Of a DNA stretch of 64,000 bases, positions 29,506 to 37,257 are shown one piece after another. A model generated the notes under the pieces. The model did no database searches. It was not told the DNA's origin and was given only the letters and a program-made list of their open reading frames with translations. Each line of letters begins with the position of its first letter. Position 1 is the first letter of the stretch. The DNA is from Microbacterium sp. Leaf288 (lineage in GTDB: Bacteria; Actinomycetota; Actinomycetes; Actinomycetales; Microbacteriaceae): contig NZ_LMNI01000010.1 of assembly GCF_001422925.1 (NCBI RefSeq), positions 892,084 through 956,083 of the forward strand. The letters run 5' to 3'. The position numbers and the translations under genes were made by a program.

Positions 29506-29587
29506 GGCGCGCGATTCTCGGCTCCCGCCTTGTCCTCCCTGGGCGAACTCTAAGAAACTCGCAACGTTTCGGGCACGATCCGCACGC

Positions 29588-30715
29588 TCACTTGAGCGTG
29601 CAGGTCGGGAGCGCGTCGAGATCGCCGTCCGAGCTCACCGCGTCGAGCACCGCCAGCGCATCGTCGAGATCCTCGACCGAGAACACGCGCAGATCTCCCG
29701 GGATGTGACCCACGACCTCGTCGCAGTTCGCCTCGGGAGCGAGGAACCACTGGGCGCCGGCATCGAGCGCACCCCACATCTTCTGATGGATGCCTCCGAT
29801 CGGCCCGACCTCGCCGTCGGCGGTGATCGTGCCCGTGCCGGCGACCTGCTGCCCGCCGTTGAGCTCACCCGGGGTGAGCGTGTCGATGATCCCGAGCGCG
29901 AACATCATGCCGGCGCTGGGTCCGCCGACGTTGTTCAGCTGGATGGTGACGTCGATCGGGAAGTCGTAGTCCGTCGTGAGATTGACCCCGAGGATCCAGG
30001 TCGTCTTCCCCGCGTCGTCGGTGGTCTCCTTCGGGGTGACCTCCACCGTCTGCTGCTCGCCGTCGCGCTCGATGAGGAGCTCGACCGGAGCCCCCTCCCC
30101 CTCGTTGATGACCGAGCGCAGCGTCGAGACATCCGTGAGCTCCTCGCCGTTCGCCTCGAGGATGAGGTCGCCCTGCTCGAGGATCCCCTCGGCGGCGGCG
30201 CCGTCGATGACCGAGTAGACCGACAGGGTCCCTCCCACGTCGTACCCGAGCTCGGTCAGAGCAGCCGCCGTCGCCTCGTGCTGGGAGTCGACCATCATCT
30301 GGGCGCTCTCCTCGTTGCGCTGCTCGGTGGTCTGGTCCTCGGGGAAGATCGTGTCGATCGGCATGACCGCCCGGCTCGGGTCGAACCAGGCCATGGCGAG
30401 CTCGAACCACGACGGCGTGTGCTCGCGATTGCCCTGCACCTGCACGGTGAGGAGGTCGAGCGATCCGTCCGTCGGGTAGGTCTCGGCGCCCTCGACCGAG
30501 ATCAGCGGCACTTCCTCGCCGTCGGCGTTCTGCGCCGTGCCGAGCGTGTTGTACACCGGACCCGGCCGCTGGATGACGTAGGAGGTCGGCAGGAACGTGA
30601 TGACGAGGAGAACCACCATCGCGACGGCGAGCGCCCAGACGCCGGCGAGCGTTCGGCGGGACATCCGCGGCCGTGGGGCGGGCTCGATCGTCGTGTTCTC
30701 GTCGAACAGGGCCAC
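29588..30715 (-). CDS. PDZ-domain Lon-like protease (YlbL family)
   Basis: 375 aa. A cytosolic tail, one transmembrane helix (about 24-45), then extracellular PDZ (about 160-230) and a Lon-type Ser-Lys protease domain: catalytic Ser267 in GGPSAGMMFAL and Lys312 in GGIHQKMWGA. The GTG at 30715 has GAGAGG at proper spacing; a longer in-frame reading to 30922 would add a basic, non-conserved leader and is rejected. Neighbours UPF0182 downstream; the two are commonly adjacent in actinobacteria. Confidence 0.9.
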   Translation of the reverse strand: MALFDENTTIEPAPRPRMSRRTLAGVWALAVAMVVLLVITFLPTSYVIQRPGPVYNTLGTAQNADGEEVPLISVEGAETYPTDGSLDLLTVQVQGNREHTPSWFELAMAWFDPSRAVMPIDTIFPEDQTTEQRNEESAQMMVDSQHEATAAALTELGYDVGGTLSVYSVIDGAAAEGILEQGDLILEANGEELTDVSTLRSVINEGEGAPVELLIERDGEQQTVEVTPKETTDDAGKTTWILGVNLTTDYDFPIDVTIQLNNVGGPSAGMMFALGIIDTLTPGELNGGQQVAGTGTITADGEVGPIGGIHQKMWGALDAGAQWFLAPEANCDEVVGHIPGDLRVFSVEDLDDALAVLDAVSSDGDLDALPTCTLK

Positions 30716-30860
30716 GCGGGACCTCTCTTCCGTGCCTTTTCGGTGATGCGCCTGGTCGTTCGCGACCGGCGTAAGGCGTTCGGGTCCTTGCCGGGGAGTG
30801 CGACGGATGCTGCGACTAGCGTAGAACGCAACCTCATCGACCGGCTGAAAGGCGGCTGAA

Positions 30861-32306
30861 GTGGCAGACGACGTCACTGGCGGGGGCGACCCCAGCCCCG
30901 AGGACGACTTCCAGGAGCTCATCCGTCAGCTGTTCGGCGGCGCGGGGGGCGACTTCGACCCCGAGCAGCTGTCGCGGCTGTCGGGCATGAACATCGACCC
31001 CGCGATGATGCAGGCGGTCATGCGCCAGCTGCAGGGCGCTTTCGAGGGCGCGGATGAGACCGGCATCTCGTGGGACATGGCGAAGCGTCAGGCGCTGCAC
31101 ATCGCCAACCAGGAGGGCCTGGGTGTGACCGCGGGCCAGCGCACGGACCTCGACCAGGCGTTCGCCCTGGCGGCGCTGTGGCTGAGCGAGGCGACCACGA
31201 TCTCGGAGCTGCCGGCTCCTCCGGCGACGCTCACGCGCGGCGCCTGGGTCGAGGCGACGCTGCCCGTGTGGCAGGAGCTCGCCGCTCCGGTCGCCACCAG
31301 CATCGCCGACGCGCTCACCTCCGCGCTGAGCGAGCAGGCGCCCGAAGACATGCAGGGACTCGTGCAGGGCGCCGGGCGCCTCATGCGCACGGTCGGCGGC
31401 TCGCTCTTCGCGTCGCAGCTCGGCCAGGTGGTCGGCAACCTGTCCAAGGAGGTCGTGAGCGGCGGCGACGTCGGCATCCCGCTGATGCCCGACGGCCAGG
31501 CCGCGATCCTTCCCCAGAACTTCGCCGACTTCGGGCGCGATCTCGAGGTGCCCGAAGACCAGCTCGCGCTGTACGTCGCGACGCGCGAGCTCGCGCACGC
31601 CCGCCTCTTCCGTCACGCGCGCTGGCTGCGCCTGCACCTGATCTCGCAGGTCACCGACTTCGCGCGCGGCGTGCACGTCGATACGGACGCCCTCGAAGAT
31701 CTCGCGACGCGCTTCGACCCGTCCGAGCCCGAGGAGCTCCGTCGCGCGATCGAGAGCGGCGCGCTGCTGCCTGCCCGCTCCGAGGCCCAGGAGGCCGCCC
31801 TCGCGCGTCTGGAGAACCTCCTCGCAACCGTCGAGGGCTGGGTCGAGGTCGTCACGGAAGACGCGACCTCCCGACTCCCCTCGGCACAGCGCATCTCGGA
31901 GGCCGTTCGCCGTCGCCGCGCCGTCGGCGGTCCCGCCGAGCGGGCCCTCGGCTCGCTCGTCGGCCTCGAGATCCGCCCGCGCCGCATGCGCGAGGCCGCC
32001 GCGATGTGGCGCGCCGTGACGGATGCCGTGGGCCCGGCCGCGCGCGACGCGCTGTGGGACTACCCTGACCTCATGCCGAGCGCGACCGACATCGACGATC
32101 CCGCGGTGCTCGTCGCCCGCCTCGAGGCCCGCGCCCGCGGCGAGGAGCCGGTGCGCGACGAGATGGACGACGCCCTGGCTCGCCTCCTCGCGGGCGAGGA
32201 GCCCGACGGATCGGCCGCGGACGAGGCATCCGATCCCCCGTCTGAGTCCGACGGGGCCGACGACGAGGATGAGAGCGGCGCGCCCGACGACCACCGGCCC
32301 GTGTAG
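30861..32306 (+). CDS. DUF2342 zinc-metalloprotease-like protein
   Basis: 481 aa. Family once labelled coenzyme F420 biosynthesis-associated or zinc-dependent metalloprotease. The core has VATRELAHARLFRHARWLR (about residue 240), the family putative metal motif (ExxHxxLF rather than textbook HExxH), followed by ALEDLATRFDPSEPEELRRAI. The last 70 residues are acidic and low-complexity. GTG start at 30861, divergent from the Lon-like protease. Proteolytic activity has not been shown by anything visible here. Confidence 0.85.
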   Translation: MADDVTGGGDPSPEDDFQELIRQLFGGAGGDFDPEQLSRLSGMNIDPAMMQAVMRQLQGAFEGADETGISWDMAKRQALHIANQEGLGVTAGQRTDLDQAFALAALWLSEATTISELPAPPATLTRGAWVEATLPVWQELAAPVATSIADALTSALSEQAPEDMQGLVQGAGRLMRTVGGSLFASQLGQVVGNLSKEVVSGGDVGIPLMPDGQAAILPQNFADFGRDLEVPEDQLALYVATRELAHARLFRHARWLRLHLISQVTDFARGVHVDTDALEDLATRFDPSEPEELRRAIESGALLPARSEAQEAALARLENLLATVEGWVEVVTEDATSRLPSAQRISEAVRRRRAVGGPAERALGSLVGLEIRPRRMREAAAMWRAVTDAVGPAARDALWDYPDLMPSATDIDDPAVLVARLEARARGEEPVRDEMDDALARLLAGEEPDGSAADEASDPPSESDGADDEDESGAPDDHRPV

Positions 32307-32422
32307 GCGGCGGGCCGGGGTCGGGTCGCCGGTTCCTCCCCAGGCCGTCGCGGCGCAGCGAAGTCGCCTCGCGGCCTGTGGATACCCGTTGTGAACCCCG
32401 GACTTCCGACAGGATCGGGCGC

Positions 32423-33289
32423 ATGCTGCGACTCGACCCCTCGTATCCCCCGGTGTGGCGGACCGACTCGACGATCCAGTTCGGCGCCGACCCGGTCGCG
32501 GTCCTCGACGATCCGCGCCCCTGGCAGCAACGCCTGCTCCGCGAGCTGGAGCGCGGCATCCCCGATGGCGCCGCGGTCCCCTTCGCGCAGGCGCTCGGTG
32601 CTCCGGACGCGTCCGCCGCGTCACGGTTCCTGTCGCGCATCCGCCGAGCACTCATGACGGACGCCACGGCCCGTCGCCTTGTCACGATCCAGTGCGCCGA
32701 GGATGTGCCCGACCGCCATCGTGACGCGGTCGCCGCGGGCCTCGCCGCGGAGGGGTACGACGTCCACACTGCTCACCGCTTCGACGGCATCGGCGGCGCC
32801 GGCACGGATGCCGCGGCCGTCGTCTTCCTCGTGCATCGCGTCGTGGCGCCTGGCGCAACCGCCGCTCTCATGGGCGCCGACGTCGATCATGTTCCGATCG
32901 CGCTCACCGGCTCGGGCGCGGAGGTCGGTCCCTTCGTGGAGCCGGGCCGCAGCGCGTGCCTCGCCTGCGTCGCGGCTCACCGCCGCGACAGCGATCCCTC
33001 GTGGCCCGCTGTCGCTGCGCAGCTGCTCGGGCGCCCTGTCGAGAGTGAGCCCTCGGTGCTGTGGGAGGCGGGGATGGTGGCCGGGCGCCTCATCGCGGAG
33101 CGCGCGCGGAACCCCTCGGCCGGCCGGACCCGGTCGGTGACCCTGCGCGCCGGCTCGCTGCATCGGCACGTGCGGTCGCACCTCCCGCACGCAGAGTGCC
33201 GTTGCCGATCTCTCGCAGGAACCGCGACGGCTGCCGCTCCCGTACGCCTCGAGCCCACGACAGCGACAGTGTTCGCCCAGCCCGCGTGA
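32423..33289 (+). CDS. TOMM-cyclodehydratase / E1-like protein, orphan
   Basis: 288 aa. The N-terminus YPPVWRTDSTIQFGADP resembles the leader-peptide-binding start of azole/azoline RiPP cyclodehydratase partner proteins. Two Cys pairs typical of the E1-like structural zinc are present: C179-x2-C182 in SACLACVAAHRRDSDPSWP and C259-x-C261 in HAECRC. No ThiF-type ATP loop and no YcaO, precursor peptide or dehydrogenase gene is nearby. Its 3' end overlaps uvrD2 on the other strand by 200 bp. ATG at 32423; CAGGAT 7 nt upstream would allow leaderless start. Confidence 0.75.
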   Translation: MLRLDPSYPPVWRTDSTIQFGADPVAVLDDPRPWQQRLLRELERGIPDGAAVPFAQALGAPDASAASRFLSRIRRALMTDATARRLVTIQCAEDVPDRHRDAVAAGLAAEGYDVHTAHRFDGIGGAGTDAAAVVFLVHRVVAPGATAALMGADVDHVPIALTGSGAEVGPFVEPGRSACLACVAAHRRDSDPSWPAVAAQLLGRPVESEPSVLWEAGMVAGRLIAERARNPSAGRTRSVTLRAGSLHRHVRSHLPHAECRCRSLAGTATAAAPVRLEPTTATVFAQPA

Positions 33290-34862
33290 TGCCGACGTAC
33301 GCGAGGCGCCGCTCTTCGTCGACCTGCTCGAACGTGGTGGCGTAAGAGATCGGAAGGAGCCCCTCCGCGACGCCGATGAGGTGCACGTGCTCCCACTCCA
33401 GGCCCTTGGCCGCGTGCAGCGTCGCGAGCGTCACCGTGCGCCTCGCGGGCTCGTCGTGGGCCTTGGCGCGGGCGGTGAGCTCGTCGGCGAAAGCCCGGAG
33501 GGTGGTCCCCACGGGCGCCTCCTGGGCGAGACGCAGCAAAGCCGCTCGGGCCTCCCACGCGTCGCGGAGAGCGCCGCCGGCCTCCGGCGGCTCGTCCGTG
33601 AGGCCCCGCGAGCGCAGGATGTCGCGCACGGTGTCGACGAAGCCGCTCTCGATGGGTGCGACCGAGGCCGCACGCAGCTCCATGACGGCCTGCCGCACCT
33701 CGGGCATGTCGAAGAAGCGGCGTCCGCCGAGCACCGTGGTCGCGATCCCCGCATCCGAGAGGGCGGCGACGAGCTCCGCGGACTGCGCATGAGCGCGGTA
33801 GAGCACCGCGATGTGGCCTGGGTCCGCGCCCTCGGCGATCTGCGCGGTGATGCGCGCGGCCACCGCGCGCGCCTCGTCTCGGTCGTCCTCGAACGCGGTC
33901 ACCGTCGGGACCGGGGCCGAGCCGGCGTCGGCGTCGCGGTCGGCGGCCGCCGAGAGGTGCAGCGCGCCGGGTCGACCGCGCATGAGCTCGTTCGCGACGG
34001 CCAGGATCGGGGCATCCGATCGATAGTTCGTCTCGAGGCGTACGACGCGGGCGCCTTCGAAGCGCGAGGCGAAATCGAGGAGGTACGCCGCATCGGCGCC
34101 GGCGAACGAGTAGATGGTCTGGCTCGCGTCGCCGACGACGCAGAGGTCGCGGCGGTCCCCCAGCCACAGCTCGAGCAGGCGGTTCTGCAGGGGCGAGACG
34201 TCCTGGAACTCGTCGACCGTGAAGTGGCGGTACTGCTCGCGAACGGCCTTGGCGACCTGCGGCTCGGCCTCGAGCATGCCGGCGCAGGCGAGCAGCACGT
34301 CCTCGAAATCGAGCTGACGGCGTTCGTCCTTGAGCTTCTCGTAGGCGTGCTGCAGCGCCACGACGCGCTCGACGCCGAGGCGGCCGACGCCGTTCGGGCG
34401 GGCCGCCGCGTACGCGTCGACGCTCAGCATCGAGACCTTGCGCCATTCGATCTCGGACGCGACGTCGCGCAGGGTGGCGACGTCGGGCGCGAGCCCGATT
34501 CCGTCGGCCGCATGGGCGAGCATCCTCACCTTGTTGTCGACGATGCCCGGCGCGGTGTCCCCCGCGAGCGTCGGCCAGAAGAAGTTGAGCTGCGCGAGCG
34601 CGGCCGCGTGGAACGTGCGGGCCGACACCCCGCCGACACCCATCGCCCGCAGACGCCCTCGCATCTCACCGGCGGCCTTGGTCGTGAAGGTCACCGCCAT
34701 GACGCGTCCGGGCGAGTACGCGCCGGTGTCGACACCGTGGGCGATGCGGTGTGTGATGACACGGGTCTTTCCGGTGCCGGCGCCGGCCAGCACCGCGACG
34801 GGCCCGCGCAGGGCGGTCGCCGCCTCGAGCTGATGCTCGTCCAGCCCCGCGAGGGCGCTCAC
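33090..34862 (-). CDS. uvrD2: ATP-dependent DNA helicase, UvrD2 type
   Basis: 590-aa superfamily 1A 3'-5' helicase. Motif I GAGTGKT (27-33), VMAVTFTTKAAGEM, motif II VDEFQDVSPLQ, motif III VVGDASQTIYSFAGA, VRLETNYRSD, motif V TLHAAKGLEWEHVHLIG, and motif VI RRLAYVGITRAG. It ends in a basic tail shortly after QPSRFLREIG. Mycobacterial UvrD2 (about 700 aa) continues into an HRDC and Cys-rich region, absent here. The GTG overlaps the nudC stop by 4 nt. Confidence 0.93.
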   Translation of the reverse strand: MSALAGLDEHQLEAATALRGPVAVLAGAGTGKTRVITHRIAHGVDTGAYSPGRVMAVTFTTKAAGEMRGRLRAMGVGGVSARTFHAAALAQLNFFWPTLAGDTAPGIVDNKVRMLAHAADGIGLAPDVATLRDVASEIEWRKVSMLSVDAYAAARPNGVGRLGVERVVALQHAYEKLKDERRQLDFEDVLLACAGMLEAEPQVAKAVREQYRHFTVDEFQDVSPLQNRLLELWLGDRRDLCVVGDASQTIYSFAGADAAYLLDFASRFEGARVVRLETNYRSDAPILAVANELMRGRPGALHLSAAADRDADAGSAPVPTVTAFEDDRDEARAVAARITAQIAEGADPGHIAVLYRAHAQSAELVAALSDAGIATTVLGGRRFFDMPEVRQAVMELRAASVAPIESGFVDTVRDILRSRGLTDEPPEAGGALRDAWEARAALLRLAQEAPVGTTLRAFADELTARAKAHDEPARRTVTLATLHAAKGLEWEHVHLIGVAEGLLPISYATTFEQVDEERRLAYVGITRAGRTLSLSWARGVRERQPSRFLREIGNGTLRAGGATARADAASRRAGSPTGSGRPRGSARAPR

Positions 34863-35773
34863 GCCCGCTCCGCGTGCCAGTCGGCGATGAGCCGGTGCGC
34901 GATGGACGCCCGCCCGGGAAGCACGACGTCACCGTCGCCGGCGAGCGCCCGGCCGATCTCGTCGCGCGTGAACCAGCGGACCGCGGCGATCTCCTCGCCG
35001 TCGGCACGCGCCGCCGCATCGTCGCGGGACTCGGCGAGGAATCCGACCATGAGCGAGCGGGGGTACGGCCATGCCTGGGACCCGCGGTAGGTCACCGTGC
35101 CGACCTCGATGCCGGACTCCTCGGCCACCTCGCGGCGCACGGCCGCCTCGAGCGACTCGCCGGCCTCGACGAAGCCTGCGAAGCACGAGAACCGGTCGGC
35201 ACCCCACAGGGCGTTCGAGCCGAGGAGCAGCAGATCAGGGTCCGCCGTGCTCGTGATCGCGACGATCACCGCGGGATCGGTGCGCGGGAAGTGCTGCCGC
35301 CCGCAGTTCGGGCAGCGGCGCGACCAGCCCGCGTCACCGAGGATGGTGCGGGTGCCGCACGCCGGGCAGAAGGGCGCGTCGAGGAGCCAGCGTCCGAGGC
35401 TCAGCGCCTCGACGAATGCGCCGGCGTCGCGGGGCGACAGCTGAGCACCGACCGTGCGCAGGCCCGCCCAGCCCGCCGGGGCGGCGAACAGATCGCCGTC
35501 GTGCGACGCGAACACTGCGGCGAGCAGGGCGGCGCCGTCGGCATCACGCCCGAGGAAGGCCCACTCAGCCCCCTCCGGCACGTCCGCCGGGGTGCGCCAT
35601 TCGAGCGCGTCGGGTGCGGCGAGCGGTGCGGAGTCGCCGGCCACGACGAGGACGCGGGACGTGGCATCCGTCTTCGCCGTCTCGAGGAGGTCGGGAATCA
35701 GCCTCTCATCGGCCGCGCGATCGAGTCCGGGGTGCGCCAGCGGATTGAGGCTGGTGCTGTCGGGCGCCGTCAT
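34859..35773 (-). CDS. nudC: NADH pyrophosphatase
   Basis: 304 aa. Zinc-ribbon cysteines FCPACGTRT and RRCPNCGRQHFPR, then a canonical Nudix box in GFVEAGESLEAAVRREVAEE, and the NudC-specific SQAWPYPRSLMVGF (SQPWPFPxS-type). Cleaves NAD(H) to NMN(H) and AMP; some homologues decap NAD-RNA. Its stop overlaps the uvrD2 GTG by 4 nt, so the two form one unit. ATG at 35773. Confidence 0.95.
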   Translation of the reverse strand: MTAPDSTSLNPLAHPGLDRAADERLIPDLLETAKTDATSRVLVVAGDSAPLAAPDALEWRTPADVPEGAEWAFLGRDADGAALLAAVFASHDGDLFAAPAGWAGLRTVGAQLSPRDAGAFVEALSLGRWLLDAPFCPACGTRTILGDAGWSRRCPNCGRQHFPRTDPAVIVAITSTADPDLLLLGSNALWGADRFSCFAGFVEAGESLEAAVRREVAEESGIEVGTVTYRGSQAWPYPRSLMVGFLAESRDDAAARADGEEIAAVRWFTRDEIGRALAGDGDVVLPGRASIAHRLIADWHAERA

Positions 35774-35838
35774 CGAACATGCTCCGCTTCGTCGTTCAGG
35801 GCCGGGCGTGGCGCGGGGACGGACGAGCGCGACCGACC

Positions 35839-35844
35839 TACCCT
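35839..35844 (+). promoter_or_regulatory. -10 box of the kinase-fold gene, leaderless type
   Basis: TACCCT followed by 6 nt and the ATG at 35851. Confidence 0.4.
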
Positions 35845-35850
35845 GGGCAC

Positions 35851-37209
35851 ATGGCACGCTCACCCCTCACTCTAGCCGCGTCGGTCACGTCGGCTCTCCC
35901 GCGGGTCGGCGTCGTCGGAGTCGGCGCCCTCACCGAGGGAGCGGCCGGCCGATTCGACGCGGCGGTCGCCGATCTCGACGATGGGCGGCGGGTGGTCGTA
36001 CGTGTCCCTGCCGATGCCTCGTCCGCTCCCGAACTCGCCGCGGAAGTGCGCGCGCTGCGCGCGCTCACCCCCGGTGTGAGGGGCCTCCTCCCCTTCCGCG
36101 CGCCCGAGCTCCTCGGCGAGACGGGCCTCGGCGACACACGTGTCGTGGTCGTCGACTTCCTTCCCGGCTACCGCGTCGATGCGGCGCACCTGCCGCCGGG
36201 ACGCGGCGCGGCGACCTCGCTCGGTGCCGCACTCGCGGCGCTTCATGCGCTTCCGCATTCGATCGTCAAGAGCGAGGGCCTGCCGGCGCGCACGCCGCAG
36301 CAGGTGCGCGCCGATGTCACGCGAATGATCGAACGCGCCGTCGCGACCCGCCGACTGCCGGTGAGCCTGGCCGAGCGCTGGCACCGGGCCGTCGACGCCG
36401 ACGAGCTGTGGCGCTTCGAGTCCGCCGTCGTGCTCGGCGGCGCGGGGGCCGCCTCGTTCCTCTTCGAGGACCTCGACGGCGTTCCCACCGTGACCGGACT
36501 GCTCGAGTGGCACGGGCTGTCGATCGGTGACCCCGCGACCGACCTGCAGTGGCTCGCGTCGGCCCCCGACGCCGCCGATGACGTCTACGCCGCTTACGTC
36601 GCCGGCAGCGGCCGCGCTCCCGACGTCCGGTCGCGCGAGCGCGCGCGCCTGTACGCCGAGCTCGAGTTCGCGAAGTGGCTCGTGCACGGCCACGACGCCG
36701 ATCGCGACGACATCGTCGCCGACGCCGTCGAGCTGCTCGAATCCCTCGCTGGCGGGGTCGCCGGCGACGACATCCTCTCGCCGGGCGCACTCGACGTCGA
36801 CGATGCGATCGCCCTTCTCGAACGCACGCCCGGCGCGAGTGCACCGACCATCGACACGTCGATGCAGACCGATGCGTACGACCCCGAGGAGCTGGCGCAG
36901 TGGGTCGCCGACCAGGACCATGCGCGACGCGAGACGGGGCCGGTGCCACCCGCGCCGGAGTCCTTCGACACGCAGGAGATCGCCGCCGAGGAGCTCGCCG
37001 CATTCCGGCCCGTCGATCTCGACCCGGCCGCAGTGGAGCTGCCCGCGATCCACCCGGACGACGACCTCTCCACCGCGCCCATCACGCTGCCGACGGGCGC
37101 GGCCACGAACGGGTCCGGTTCCCGCGACGACCGCGACAGCGGTCTGGATGCCGAGGCCGAGGCGGAGCGCGCGTCCGAGGCGGCGCTGCGCCGCTGGATG
37201 GCCGACTGA
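35851..37209 (+). CDS. Aminoglycoside-phosphotransferase-fold protein, probable pseudokinase
   Basis: 452 aa. The first 290 residues follow the APH/macrolide-kinase fold: RVVVRVPAD (beta-3, Arg where Lys is usual), DLHP-region equivalent VVLGGAGAASFLFE (195-206), TGLLEWHGLSIGDPATDLQWL (216-236). The catalytic loop HGDxHxxN has become L195-G-G197-x-G-x-x-S202 and the metal-binding Asp of (I/V)DW is Glu219. Loss of the catalytic base and Asn argues against phosphotransfer. The last 160 residues are acidic and disordered. Divergent from nudC, convergent with adnB. Confidence 0.82.
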   Translation: MARSPLTLAASVTSALPRVGVVGVGALTEGAAGRFDAAVADLDDGRRVVVRVPADASSAPELAAEVRALRALTPGVRGLLPFRAPELLGETGLGDTRVVVVDFLPGYRVDAAHLPPGRGAATSLGAALAALHALPHSIVKSEGLPARTPQQVRADVTRMIERAVATRRLPVSLAERWHRAVDADELWRFESAVVLGGAGAASFLFEDLDGVPTVTGLLEWHGLSIGDPATDLQWLASAPDAADDVYAAYVAGSGRAPDVRSRERARLYAELEFAKWLVHGHDADRDDIVADAVELLESLAGGVAGDDILSPGALDVDDAIALLERTPGASAPTIDTSMQTDAYDPEELAQWVADQDHARRETGPVPPAPESFDTQEIAAEELAAFRPVDLDPAAVELPAIHPDDDLSTAPITLPTGAATNGSGSRDDRDSGLDAEAEAERASEAALRRWMAD

Positions 37210-37257
37210 GGCGAGCCGCGACACCGTGCGGCCCGGACCGGTTCTCGCGCCGGGGGC

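Noticed and set aside
27412..29553. 713-codon plus-strand frame opposite the UPF0182 gene
   Set aside because: Typical high-GC antisense open frame; rich in Val/Asp/Arg/His and without recognisable domains.
30834..32651. 605-codon minus-strand frame opposite the DUF2342 gene
   Set aside because: DUF2342 motifs are on the plus strand; this frame has only biased composition.
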